Source: DATBDN01 sp963715995 (lineage in GTDB: Bacteria > Actinomycetota > Thermoleophilia > Solirubrobacterales > Thermoleophilaceae). From it: a DNA stretch of 64,000 nucleotides. The notes beneath the pieces are model-generated. The model was not told the DNA's origin and made no database searches. It saw nothing but the letters and a program-made list of their open reading frames with translations. The translations under genes and the position numbers were made by a program. The stretch is taken from NCBI GenBank assembly GCA_963715995.1, contig OY970283.1, forward strand, positions 2,604,001-2,668,000, given 5' to 3'. Shown piece after piece: positions 30,660-39,124 of this stretch; the stretch's first letter is position 1; each line of letters begins with the position of its first letter.

Positions 30660-30691
30660 ATACATAGTCGTATTCAGATACGTTACTGTAT
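30660..30691. promoter_or_regulatory. Tandem operator: two ATAC-N6-GTAT inverted repeats
   Basis: Two copies of the same 14-bp inverted repeat, ATAC-N6-GTAT, lie at 30660-30673 and 30678-30691, 18 bp apart centre to centre. They fill the 38-bp space between the divergent starts of the TetR gene and the membrane protein. The arms match while the 6-bp centres differ, as expected for a dimeric repressor site. It is probably the TetR operator. Confidence 0.7.
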
Positions 30692-31277
30692 GCATCAGAT
30701 GGAATCGGGGGTGCAGATCAGGCGCGCGGCGTGGCCCAAGCGGGTGTCGCTCGCCGCGGCGATGGCGCTCATCGCAACGAACGTGTGGATCGGCGGCCCG
30801 CTGCTGGCGTTGTGGATCGGCTCGCGGCTCCAGTCAGCGAGCGGTGGGTCCTTGACCATCCGGCCGGCCACCGCGCTTGCGGTTTTCGGGTCGCTGGCCG
30901 TGATCACCGTCGGGCTGTTGAAGGCGCTCAAGGTGGTGTCCGACGCCTACGACCGCGCGGCGGGCATCGGGCCCAGCAAGCGCCGCCACGATTCGTGGCT
31001 CGCGACCGAGCGCGCGGTCTTCCCGGGCGACCGGCCGTCGCTGAGCGTGCTCGAGCGGATCCTCGTCGTGGTGGTCGCGGTCGCCGCGATCGCGTTCGAG
31101 GTCTGGTTCTTCTTCTTCTCGACGTCCCCGATCGATCAGCGGACCGGCCGGAGCGCGGTACCGATCGCGCGGGCGGCCATCAGCGTGCCGCTGCATCGGG
31201 GAGCCGGCGTGGACAAGCGGCGGACGGGCCTCGAACCCGCGACCTCAAGCTTGGGAAGCTTGCGCTCTACCAACTGA
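30690..31277 (+). CDS. Small membrane protein, likely target of the divergent TetR regulator
   Basis: 195 residues at most. Three hydrophobic segments are seen (about residues 20-40, 58-78 and 120-145, the last VVVVAVAAIAFEVWFFFF). No recognised family. Possible starts are ATG 30690, inside the second operator repeat, ATG 30699, and later GTGs. The last ~20 codons (RTGLEPATSSLGSLRSTN) are the antisense of the tRNA-Gly gene, so the natural C-terminus may be shorter or the reading may have been displaced by an upstream indel. Confidence 0.6.
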   Translation: MHQMESGVQIRRAAWPKRVSLAAAMALIATNVWIGGPLLALWIGSRLQSASGGSLTIRPATALAVFGSLAVITVGLLKALKVVSDAYDRAAGIGPSKRRHDSWLATERAVFPGDRPSLSVLERILVVVVAVAAIAFEVWFFFFSTSPIDQRTGRSAVPIARAAISVPLHRGAGVDKRRTGLEPATSSLGSLRSTN

Positions 31278-31288
31278 GCTACCACCGC
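31216..31288 (-). tRNA. tRNA-Gly (anticodon CCC)
   Basis: 73-nt tRNA. The acceptor stem pairs GCGGTGG with CCGCCGC, the D-arm is GCTCAGTTGGTAGAGC, the anticodon stem CAAGC/GCTTG encloses TTCCCAA (anticodon CCC), and the T-arm is GCGGG TTCGAGG CCCGT. The discriminator base is T, normal for glycine; CCA is not encoded. It reads GGG. It overlaps, antisense, the end of the membrane protein ORF. Confidence 0.97.
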
Positions 31289-31352
31289 GCTTCGGGCGAG
31301 TGTATATCCGCCCCTGGCGGCCAAGAAGCGGCTCCTCACTAGATTCAGTGGC

Positions 31353-31904
31353 GTGAAGCGGATGGTCTCGCCGCTGCCGGTCGCGGTCGGCCTTGCCGTC
31401 ATCGCGCTCGTTGCCCTGCTCGTCTACGGCGTCAGCTCGCAGGGCCCGAGCCGCACGCTCGACTCCCAGCTCGCCCAGGGCATCAAGCCTCAGGCTCCCA
31501 AGCTGTCGCTGACCGCGCTCGACAGCGGGGCGCCGCGCTCGCTGGCCGACTACCGCGGCAAGGTCGTGCTCCTGAACGTGTGGGCATCGTGGTGCGGGCC
31601 GTGCCGCTCCGAGTCCCCCCTGCTCGAGCGCTGGCAGCAGCGCATGAAGCCGCTCGGCGGCACTGTGCTCGGAATCGACACGCTCGACGTGAAGAGCGAC
31701 GCGCTCGGCTTCATCCAGCGATACAAGCTCAGCTATCCGCAGCTGGACGACCGTGATGGCACCTCGATCAAGAAGCTCGGCACCGCGCAGTACCCGGAGA
31801 GCTTCGTCGTCGACCGCCAGGGTCGCATCACGGCACTCCAGCGCGGCCCGGTCGACGACAAGTGGATGCGCAAGTACGTCGTGCCGCTGCTCGGCCGCGC
31901 ATGA
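31353..31904 (+). CDS. TlpA/ResA-type thiol-disulfide oxidoreductase
   Basis: 183 residues: an N-terminal membrane anchor (about 10-27) and an extracytoplasmic thioredoxin-fold domain with active site C81-G-P-C84 in NVWASWCGPCR and cis-Pro in QYPESFVVD. Proteins of this type reduce the CxxCH thiols of apocytochrome c before heme attachment. The start is GTG 31353. It is translationally coupled to ccmH (ATGA), and the CcdA gene downstream would supply its electrons. Confidence 0.92.
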   Translation: MKRMVSPLPVAVGLAVIALVALLVYGVSSQGPSRTLDSQLAQGIKPQAPKLSLTALDSGAPRSLADYRGKVVLLNVWASWCGPCRSESPLLERWQQRMKPLGGTVLGIDTLDVKSDALGFIQRYKLSYPQLDDRDGTSIKKLGTAQYPESFVVDRQGRITALQRGPVDDKWMRKYVVPLLGRA

Positions 31905-32374
31905 GACGCACGCTCGCCGCATGGGTGCTCGCCACGACGCTCCTGTTCGGAGTCGCTGCCCCGGTCGCGAGCGCGGCGAGCTGCCCCAAGACCTCGCTCG
32001 CCGACGTCGAGAACGAGGTCATGTGCCCGGTCTGCGGCGTGCCGCTGGGGCTCGCCACGGAGTCGCCGCAGGCCCAGCGCGAACGCGCCTTCATCCAGCG
32101 CGAGGCCGACCACTGCAAGAGCAAGCAGCAGATCAAGAACGAACTCGTGGCCCAGTTCGGCGATCGCGTGCTCGCGCTGCCGCCCGACAAGGGCTTCAAC
32201 ATCGCGGCCTACGTGGTCCCTGCCCTGATCGTGGTCGCCGGCATGGCCGCGATCGGCACGCTCGCCGTCAAGCGGCGTCGCAACGCGTTGGGCGTCGCGA
32301 GCGCGCAAACCCCGGCGCTGGCGGGCGACGACGCCGCTCGCCTCGACGCCGACCTGGAGCGCTACGACCTGTGA
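31901..32374 (+). CDS. ccmH: Cytochrome c maturation protein CcmH
   Basis: 157 residues: signal peptide (about 1-26), the CcmH redox domain with C42-P-V-C45 in NEVMCPVCGVPL, the family's RERAFIQREADHC helix, then a C-terminal membrane helix (about 105-125) and a short cytoplasmic tail. CcmH presents reduced apocytochrome c to CcmF. The motif reads MCPVCG rather than the proteobacterial RCxxCQ. Its ATG overlaps the tlpA stop, and its stop overlaps the ccdA start (GTGA). Confidence 0.9.
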   Translation: MRRTLAAWVLATTLLFGVAAPVASAASCPKTSLADVENEVMCPVCGVPLGLATESPQAQRERAFIQREADHCKSKQQIKNELVAQFGDRVLALPPDKGFNIAAYVVPALIVVAGMAAIGTLAVKRRRNALGVASAQTPALAGDDAARLDADLERYDL

Positions 32375-33132
32375 TCGGGCACCTCTACGCCGCCGCGGCG
32401 AGTGACAACTCGGTTGACACGACGATCTTCGCCGCGTTCGGCGTCGGCTTCCTGTCGTTCGTCTCCCCCTGTGTGCTGCCGCTGGTACCCGGCTACCTGT
32501 CGGCGGTCTCGGGCGTGTCGTATGCGGAGATGGAGGCCGGCGCGAGCCGCTGGAAGGTGCTCGGCCCTGCGCTGCTCTTCTGCCTCTCTTTCACAGCGAT
32601 GTTCGTGGCGCTCGGCATGAGCGCGACCGGACTGGGTCAGACGCTCCAGGAGAACCGGGCCATCCTGCGCCAGATATCGGGCGTGGTCATCGCGGCGCTC
32701 GGCGTCTTCTTCGTAGCCACCCTGTTCATCCCCGCGTTCAACCGCGAGTTCCGGCCCCAGAAGCTGCTGGCCAAGGCGTCGAGCGGCGGCCCGATCGTGG
32801 CCGGCCTGGCCTTCGCCGTGGCCTGGCTGCCCTGCACGGGCCCGACGCTGGGCGTGATCCTGACGGCAGCGAGCAACCAGAACACGGTCGGCAAGGGCGC
32901 GGTGCTGCTCGCGTTCTACAGCGCCGGCCTTGCCGTTCCGTTCCTGCTGTCAGCGCTCGCCATGGCCACGATGACCCGCTTCTTCCGCTTCTTCCGCGAT
33001 CACTTCCGGGTGATCACGTTGGTCGCGGGCGTGATCCTCGTCGCCATGGGCTACATGCTCTACACGAACGACCTGACCAGGCTCAACACGTGGGCCAACG
33101 ACCTCGGGCTGAACCTGATCGGGAACGTGTAG
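32371..33132 (+). CDS. ccdA: CcdA/DsbD-type transmembrane electron carrier
   Basis: 253-residue membrane protein with six helices. The two redox cysteines are Cys34 in FVSPCVLPLVPGYL and Cys155 in WLPCTGPTLG. It passes electrons from cytoplasmic thioredoxin across the membrane to TlpA and CcmH. It starts with GTG 32371, inside the ccmH stop. This tlpA-ccmH-ccdA operon complements the ccmE-ccmF operon about 10 kb away. Confidence 0.93.
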   Translation: MIGHLYAAAASDNSVDTTIFAAFGVGFLSFVSPCVLPLVPGYLSAVSGVSYAEMEAGASRWKVLGPALLFCLSFTAMFVALGMSATGLGQTLQENRAILRQISGVVIAALGVFFVATLFIPAFNREFRPQKLLAKASSGGPIVAGLAFAVAWLPCTGPTLGVILTAASNQNTVGKGAVLLAFYSAGLAVPFLLSALAMATMTRFFRFFRDHFRVITLVAGVILVAMGYMLYTNDLTRLNTWANDLGLNLIGNV

Positions 33133-33139
33133 TCGCGCG

Positions 33140-33601
33140 CTAGTAGGTGAAGCTGCCCGTCAGGGTCAGCGTCGCGTAAGTCGGATCGCTTCCCGGCGAC
33201 GTGCCGTTGAGCTTGACAGCGCCCTTGACACCTTTCATCAATCCGGTGCCGCTCGTGGCCTTGCCCGAGCCGGTATAGGTCGCGTTGTTGTCGGCATCTG
33301 TGACGGCCTTGTTGGTACCGGACACGGTCACGGTCGCGTTCTTGAAGAACGCGGTCGCGGTAAAGGTGAAGTCACCGGCCGTCTTCGCCGGGATCACGCT
33401 GGCGACCAGCGCGCCGGCGCCTTGACTCTTGTCCTTGATGGTGCCCGTGTAGATCACGGCCTTTGCGCCACCGCTCAGTATGCGCATCTGGACCTTGTCG
33501 GCGACCTTGTGCTTCTTCGCGGTGCCGGCGCCGTAGGCGAGCCCGGCCACCGCCAGCGCCGAGAGCGCCACGACGACCATGGCCAGCAGTCGCTTTCTCA
33601 T
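33140..33601 (-). CDS. Small secreted beta-rich protein, unknown function
   Basis: 153 residues from ATG 33601, chosen because a strong GGGGGAAG ribosome site precedes it (a second ATG lies 12 nt upstream within that site). A signal peptide covers residues 1-27 (ALAVAGLAYGAG). The mature part is rich in Thr, Gly, Ser and Lys and looks like repeated beta-strands (TGTIKDKSQGAGALVASVIP, SGSGKATSGTG-like segments). There is no cysteine pair or known motif. It is convergent with ccdA, 7 bp apart. Confidence 0.75.
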   Translation of the reverse strand: MRKRLLAMVVVALSALAVAGLAYGAGTAKKHKVADKVQMRILSGGAKAVIYTGTIKDKSQGAGALVASVIPAKTAGDFTFTATAFFKNATVTVSGTNKAVTDADNNATYTGSGKATSGTGLMKGVKGAVKLNGTSPGSDPTYATLTLTGSFTY

Positions 33602-33646
33602 GTCTTCCCCCATTCGAGTTGTCAGCGAGCCCTTCCGGGTCCGACC

Positions 33647-35245
33647 CTACATCTCTGTGGGGGCTGAGACGCCTAATAATTCGAGTGACCGTGCGATCAC
33701 CCGCTGGGCCTGCGTCGAGAGCGCCAGGCGGAACGGCTCCTCGGGTGTGCCGACCACCTTGCAGTCGCGGTAGAACGCCGAGAACTGCTGCGCGAGCTCG
33801 CGCGCATAGGTCGTCAGGCGGTGCGGGGCGCGGAACTCGACCGCCGAGTCGATCTCCCCCGGGTAGTCGAGCAGCGCCTTGATCAGCGCCTTCGCCGACG
33901 GGTGCAGCGCCTCGTGCTCGGGCGCCGCCGCGTCGGGCTCGACCTCGGCGTGGCGCAGGATCGATGCGATCCGCGCATGGGCGTACTGCACGTAGTAGAC
34001 GGGGTTGTCCTGCGACTGCTCGCGCGCCAGCGTCAGGTCCAGGTCGAGCGTGGTGTCGTGGCTGCGCTGGAGCATGAAGAAACGGGCGGCGTCGACGCCG
34101 ATGTCGTCGATCAGCTCGTCCAGCGTCACGAAGTCGCCCTGGCGCTTCGACATCTGCTTGAGCTGGCCGCCCTCGGTCAAGTTCACCAGCTGCATGACGA
34201 TCACCTCGAAGCGCTCCGGGTCGCCCCCGAGCGCTCGCCAGGCCGCTCGTATGCGCCCGAGGTAGCCGTGATGGTCGGCGCCCAGCAGGTCGATCGCCCG
34301 CCCGAAGCCGCGCTCGAGCTTGTCGGCGTGGTAGGCGATGTCGGCGCCGAAGTAGGTGATCTCGCCGTTCGCACGGCGCAGCACGCGGTCCTTGTCGTCG
34401 CCCAGCTCGGTCGTGCGCAGCCAGGTGGCACCCTCGCTCGAGTACACGAGGCCGCGCTCCCCCAGCCGCTCGTGCGCGCGCTCGATCGCCCCGTCCTCGT
34501 GGAGCGTGCTCTCGGAGAAGAACGAGTCCATCTGCACGCGGAAGCGCTCGAGCGTGCGCCGGATCTCCACGAGCATGAGCGCGATCCCCTCGCGTGCAAG
34601 CTCGCCGGGGTCGCCATCGGCCGCGCCTTCGAGACGGGTGGCAAGCTCCTTCACATAGTCACCCTGGTAGCCGTCCGCCGGCGGCTCCTCCCCCCGCGCG
34701 CGGGCGCTGATCGACTCGCCGAAGCGCAGCACCTGGCTGCCGGTGTCGTTCACGTAGTACTCGCGCACGGGCTCGTGGCCCGCGAACTGGAGCAGGCGCG
34801 TGAGCGAGTCACCGAAGGCCGCGTGGCGGCCCGACGCCGCGGTGATCGGCCCGGTGGGGTTGGCCGAGACGAACTCGATCAGCACGCGCTCCGGCTGTTC
34901 GGCCCTGCCCCCGCCCCAGCCCTCGGCCGCGTACATCTCGGCCAGCGAGCGCCGGTACCAGGCGTCGCTCATGAACAGGTTCAGGAAACCTGGCCCAGCC
35001 ACCTCGACCCGCTCGACGTCGCCGCCGAGGCGCTCGGTCAGCTCGGCGCCGAGCTGGTCGGCGATCGCGCGCGGCGGCTGGCCCAGCACGGGCGCCAGGA
35101 GCATGGCCGCGTTGGTCGAGTAGTCACCGAAGTCCGGCCGCGGCGGGCGCTCCAGCCGGACGTCGGCCGGCGTGGATCCGCCCAGCTTTGCGCAGGCAGC
35201 GGCGATGGTTCCGCGCAGGGCGGCTGTGGGGTCGGACGGGGGCAT
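33647..35245 (-). CDS. argS: Arginyl-tRNA synthetase with non-canonical HIGH motif
   Basis: Class I synthetase of 532 residues charging tRNA-Arg. The N-terminal Add-1 domain, catalytic Rossmann core and C-terminal DALR anticodon-binding domain are all present. The KMSKS motif is M365-S-K-R368. The HIGH region begins as usual (SANPTGP) but reads I134-T-A-A-S-G-R-H instead of L-H-V-G-H-G/A-R, so neither HIGH histidine is in its place. ATG 35245 lies 4 bp after the rlmH stop, so the two are one transcript. Confidence 0.93.
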   Translation of the reverse strand: MPPSDPTAALRGTIAAACAKLGGSTPADVRLERPPRPDFGDYSTNAAMLLAPVLGQPPRAIADQLGAELTERLGGDVERVEVAGPGFLNLFMSDAWYRRSLAEMYAAEGWGGGRAEQPERVLIEFVSANPTGPITAASGRHAAFGDSLTRLLQFAGHEPVREYYVNDTGSQVLRFGESISARARGEEPPADGYQGDYVKELATRLEGAADGDPGELAREGIALMLVEIRRTLERFRVQMDSFFSESTLHEDGAIERAHERLGERGLVYSSEGATWLRTTELGDDKDRVLRRANGEITYFGADIAYHADKLERGFGRAIDLLGADHHGYLGRIRAAWRALGGDPERFEVIVMQLVNLTEGGQLKQMSKRQGDFVTLDELIDDIGVDAARFFMLQRSHDTTLDLDLTLAREQSQDNPVYYVQYAHARIASILRHAEVEPDAAAPEHEALHPSAKALIKALLDYPGEIDSAVEFRAPHRLTTYARELAQQFSAFYRDCKVVGTPEEPFRLALSTQAQRVIARSLELLGVSAPTEM

Positions 35246-35249
35246 CGGG

Positions 35250-35657
35250 TCAGTAGTGATAGGGCTCGCGGGCCAGGATCTTGTGAGCACGGTAGATCTG
35301 CTCGATCAGCACCACTCTCGCAAGCTGGTGCGGAAGCGTCATCGGCCCGAAGGAAAGCTTGAGGTCGCAGGAGTCCAGGTCGAGCCCGCGCGGGCCGCCC
35401 ACGACGAAACACAGATCGCGCGCTCGCTGGCGCCGGTCATCGATGAAGCGGGCGAACTCCAGCGAGTCCATCTGCTTCCCGTCGGAGGCCAGCAGCACCT
35501 TGAAGGCATCGTCAGGGATGCGACCGGTCACGCGCTCCTCGTCGCGCAGCTCGATCGACTCCACGTTGGCGTAGCGCGCAAGCATCTTGCGGTAGTGCTG
35601 GACATCGTCCTGGTAGGGCGGCCGCAGGCGGCCGACGGCGACAATCAACGTGCGCAT
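35250..35657 (-). CDS. rlmH: 23S rRNA (pseudouridine1915-N3)-methyltransferase RlmH
   Basis: 135-residue SPOUT-class methyltransferase that methylates pseudouridine 1915 of helix 69 in 23S rRNA. The knotted C-terminal region has the diagnostic FVVGGPRGLD, then LSFGPMTLPHQLARVVLIEQ and the C-terminal KILAREPYHY. Length is normal. It is upstream of argS on the minus strand and divergent from the DUF3467 gene. Confidence 0.96.
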   Translation of the reverse strand: MRTLIVAVGRLRPPYQDDVQHYRKMLARYANVESIELRDEERVTGRIPDDAFKVLLASDGKQMDSLEFARFIDDRRQRARDLCFVVGGPRGLDLDSCDLKLSFGPMTLPHQLARVVLIEQIYRAHKILAREPYHY

Positions 35658-35680
35658 GGCGGGTGCGCGATACTAGGCGC

Positions 35681-35992
35681 GTGGAAGCGGGCGGCCCGGA
35701 GCGCAGAGTCAACCTTCACACCTCGCCTGAGGTCATGGCGGGCGTGTACGCGAATTTTGCCAATGTGAGCCACTCGGATTACGAGTTCACGCTCACGTTC
35801 GCGCGCGTGGAGCACGAGGTCGAGGACCCCGAGATCCCGGGCGTCGTCGTCTCGAGCATCAACATGTCGCCGCGCTTCGCGCGCGAGCTGATCGACGCCC
35901 TCCAGGACGCGTGGTCCAAGTGGGAGACGCGGCAGGGGATCAAGAACCTGCCGGAGTACACGCGCGACGACGAGCAGCTCGGCGACGACTGA
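35681..35992 (+). CDS. DUF3467 family protein
   Basis: 103 residues from GTG 35681 (GTG 35663 also possible). The family pattern is clear: EVMAGVYANFANVSHSDYEF, then INMSPRFARELIDALQDA near the C-terminus. It is a short soluble protein whose function is unknown. The stop overlaps the apparent CTG start of the hydrolase gene (CTGA). Confidence 0.82.
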   Translation: MEAGGPERRVNLHTSPEVMAGVYANFANVSHSDYEFTLTFARVEHEVEDPEIPGVVVSSINMSPRFARELIDALQDAWSKWETRQGIKNLPEYTRDDEQLGDD

Positions 35993-36537
35993 GCCGCTCG
36001 TTTCTCATCCTCCACGGGCTCGAGGGTTCGGGCCCTGACCATTGGCAGACGTGGCTCGCGGGGCGCCTGCGCGAGCGCGGCGAGTCGGTCTCCTACCCCG
36101 ACCTGCCTGACCCGTTCGACCCGCAGCCAGACGCCTGGCTTGCCGCCCTCCAGCCGGAACTGGCCGCACTCAGCGGCGAGCGGATCGTGCTCTGCCACTC
36201 GCTCGGCTGCCTGCTGTGGCTCCTGAACGCCCGCGCCGGAGCGACCGCCGTGGCGGAGCGCGTGTTGCTGGTTGCGCCGCCGTGCACGGGCGAGGTCGAG
36301 GCGGTGGCGCGGTTTCGCCCCGACGGCGTGACCGCCGCCGACGTCGAGCGCGCTGCGGGCTCAACGCTGATGTTCTGGGGCGAGCCGGACCCGTACTGCC
36401 CGGAGACGGCCGCGGTCGCCTTCGACGGGCTGTTCGCCCACTCGGCACGCTTTCCGGGCGGGGGCCACCTGAACGCCGACGCCGGCTACGGGCCGTGGCC
36501 GCAGGTCGAGGAGTGGGCGTCCGGAGGCGTGAAGTAG
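35989..36537 (+). CDS. RBBP9/YdeN-type serine hydrolase (alpha/beta fold)
   Basis: 182 residues if started at CTG 35989. The family N-terminus FLILHGLEGSGPDHWQTWL opens the protein. The nucleophile elbow is CHSLGC, the acid is in WGEPDPYCP, and the catalytic His is in GGGHLNADAGYG. No ATG, GTG or TTG occurs at the homologous N-terminus; the nearest canonical starts (GTG 35911, GTG 35920) would add about 25 residues inside the previous gene. The CTG overlaps the upstream stop, so coupling could permit it. Confidence 0.8.
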   Translation: MSRSFLILHGLEGSGPDHWQTWLAGRLRERGESVSYPDLPDPFDPQPDAWLAALQPELAALSGERIVLCHSLGCLLWLLNARAGATAVAERVLLVAPPCTGEVEAVARFRPDGVTAADVERAAGSTLMFWGEPDPYCPETAAVAFDGLFAHSARFPGGGHLNADAGYGPWPQVEEWASGGVK

Positions 36538-36591
36538 GCTCCCGCGCTTGCCGCGGCAGGCATGGTTACGCGCCAGCGGCAGCGCGCACCC

Positions 36592-37362
36592 ATGAGCGAG
36601 CATGCATCCGACACTCCAGGAAGCGGTCCCGCCCGCGTAGCCCTGTGCTCCGACGTGCACGGGAATCTGCCGGCGTTCCAGGCCGTGCTCGCGGACATCG
36701 AGTCGGTCGGCGTCGACGAGGTCTGGAACCTCGGGGACCTCGTGGGTTACGGCGGGCAGCCCGACGAATGCGTGGCGCTCGCGCGCGAATCATGTGACCT
36801 CTGCCTGATCGGGAATCACGACCTCGTGGTGATCGACAAGCTCGACATCGACGATTTCTCCGCCAATGCCGCCACCGCTGCGCTGTGGACGCGCGATCAC
36901 ATCTCTGACGAGACGCGCGACTTCCTCGCGGGACTCTCCCCCAAGGACGAGTCGCACGAGATGAAGCTCTACCACGCGAGCCCGCGCGACCCGATCTGGG
37001 AATACGTCCTCTCGTCGGGGCTCGCCGATGCGTGCATGGACGACATGCCCGGGCGGGTGGCCGCGGTCGGCCACTCGCACGTGGCCCTCTGGTTCTGGCG
37101 CAACGAGGGCGGCCGGACGGTGGGCGAGCAGGCCGGCGCGGGGATGGAGATCGACCTCTCGAAGGGCAAGTGGATCCTCAACCCCGGAGGGGTCGGGCAG
37201 CCGCGCGACGGCGACCCGCGCGCGGCGTGGGTCCTGCTGGACTTCGAGCGCGCGACGGCACTGTGGAAACGGGTCGAGTACCCGATCGACGAAGCCGCGA
37301 AGGCGATCGAGGACGCGGGTCTACCGCGGTCGCTGGCCGACCGGCTTTACTTCGGCCAGTGA
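36592..37362 (+). CDS. Metallophosphoesterase (calcineurin-like, YfcE-type)
   Basis: 256 residues. All the metal-ligand motifs of calcineurin-like phosphoesterases are present in order: SDVHGN, NLGDLVGYGG, GNHD and GHSHV. The build resembles small phosphodiesterases of unknown substrate. ATG 36592 is preferred over one 30 nt upstream. Its stop overlaps the GTG of the lipoprotein gene (GTGA), which in turn overlaps the kinase gene, so the three are one translation-coupled operon. Confidence 0.9.
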   Translation: MSEHASDTPGSGPARVALCSDVHGNLPAFQAVLADIESVGVDEVWNLGDLVGYGGQPDECVALARESCDLCLIGNHDLVVIDKLDIDDFSANAATAALWTRDHISDETRDFLAGLSPKDESHEMKLYHASPRDPIWEYVLSSGLADACMDDMPGRVAAVGHSHVALWFWRNEGGRTVGEQAGAGMEIDLSKGKWILNPGGVGQPRDGDPRAAWVLLDFERATALWKRVEYPIDEAAKAIEDAGLPRSLADRLYFGQ

Positions 37363-37918
37363 GGTTGGGTAAAGCCGCAGTAGCGCTCTTGTGTGGCGCT
37401 CTCGTGCTTTTGCCCGGCTGCGGCAGCTCCGGGGGCGGGAAGCCGATCCCGAGCGCGACGGCGCAGAAGCTGATCGACAACATCCAGGCGGCTGACGGCT
37501 ACAACCAGCAGCACAGCTGCTCACGGGCCCACACCAAGGTGCGCGACGCCCGCTTCGTGCTCACACAGGTGCCCACCTCGGTGAAGGGCAGCGTCCGCCA
37601 GGGCATCGGGAACGGCCTGGCGCGGCTCGACTCGCTGATCACCAGTGAGTGCGACAACGCCAAGACCACGCAGACCACGACCACGCAGAGCGACTCGACC
37701 ACAACGCCGAGCACCACGACCCCGACCACGACAACCCCGTCAACAACCACGCCGACGGACACGGGAACCGGCACCGGAACCGGCACGACGCCGACGGACA
37801 CCGGGACTGGAACGGGAACCGGCACGACGCCGACCGGGACCGGGACGGGCACAGGCACTGGCACCGGAACCACGCCAGGCAACGGCGGCACCCCGACTTC
37901 CACCGGAGCCGACCAGCA

Positions 37919-37922
<4 letters not shown>
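37359..37922 (+). CDS. Lipoprotein with a Thr/Gly-rich repeat tail
   Basis: 187 residues: lipoprotein signal peptide with lipobox LLPGC (Cys ~21), a ~75-residue helical globular region with one further Cys pair (HSCSR and SECDN), and a low-complexity C-terminal half of TTTTPSTT and TPTDTGTGTGTGT repeats. The region between the folded domain and the end would span the cell wall. It is translated between the phosphoesterase and the kinase with 4-nt overlaps at both ends, so it is a candidate partner or sensor for the kinase. Family unknown. Confidence 0.8.
37749..37871 (+). repeat. In-frame 39-bp tandem repeats in the lipoprotein gene
   Basis: Three copies at 37749-37787, 37788-37826 and 37827-37871, each starting ACGCCGAC and encoding TPTDTGTGTGTGT; the third reads TPTG and is 6 bp longer. 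Copy number could change by slippage and alter the length of the wall-spanning tail without breaking the frame. Confidence 0.8.
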
Positions 37923-39121
<1,199 letters not shown>

Positions 39122-39124
39122 CGC

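Noticed and set aside
37681..37880. Repeats of ACC/ACG in the lipoprotein gene as a possible CRISPR or satellite
   Set aside because: The repeats are in frame, code for Thr/Gly, and have no spacers; they are a protein repeat.
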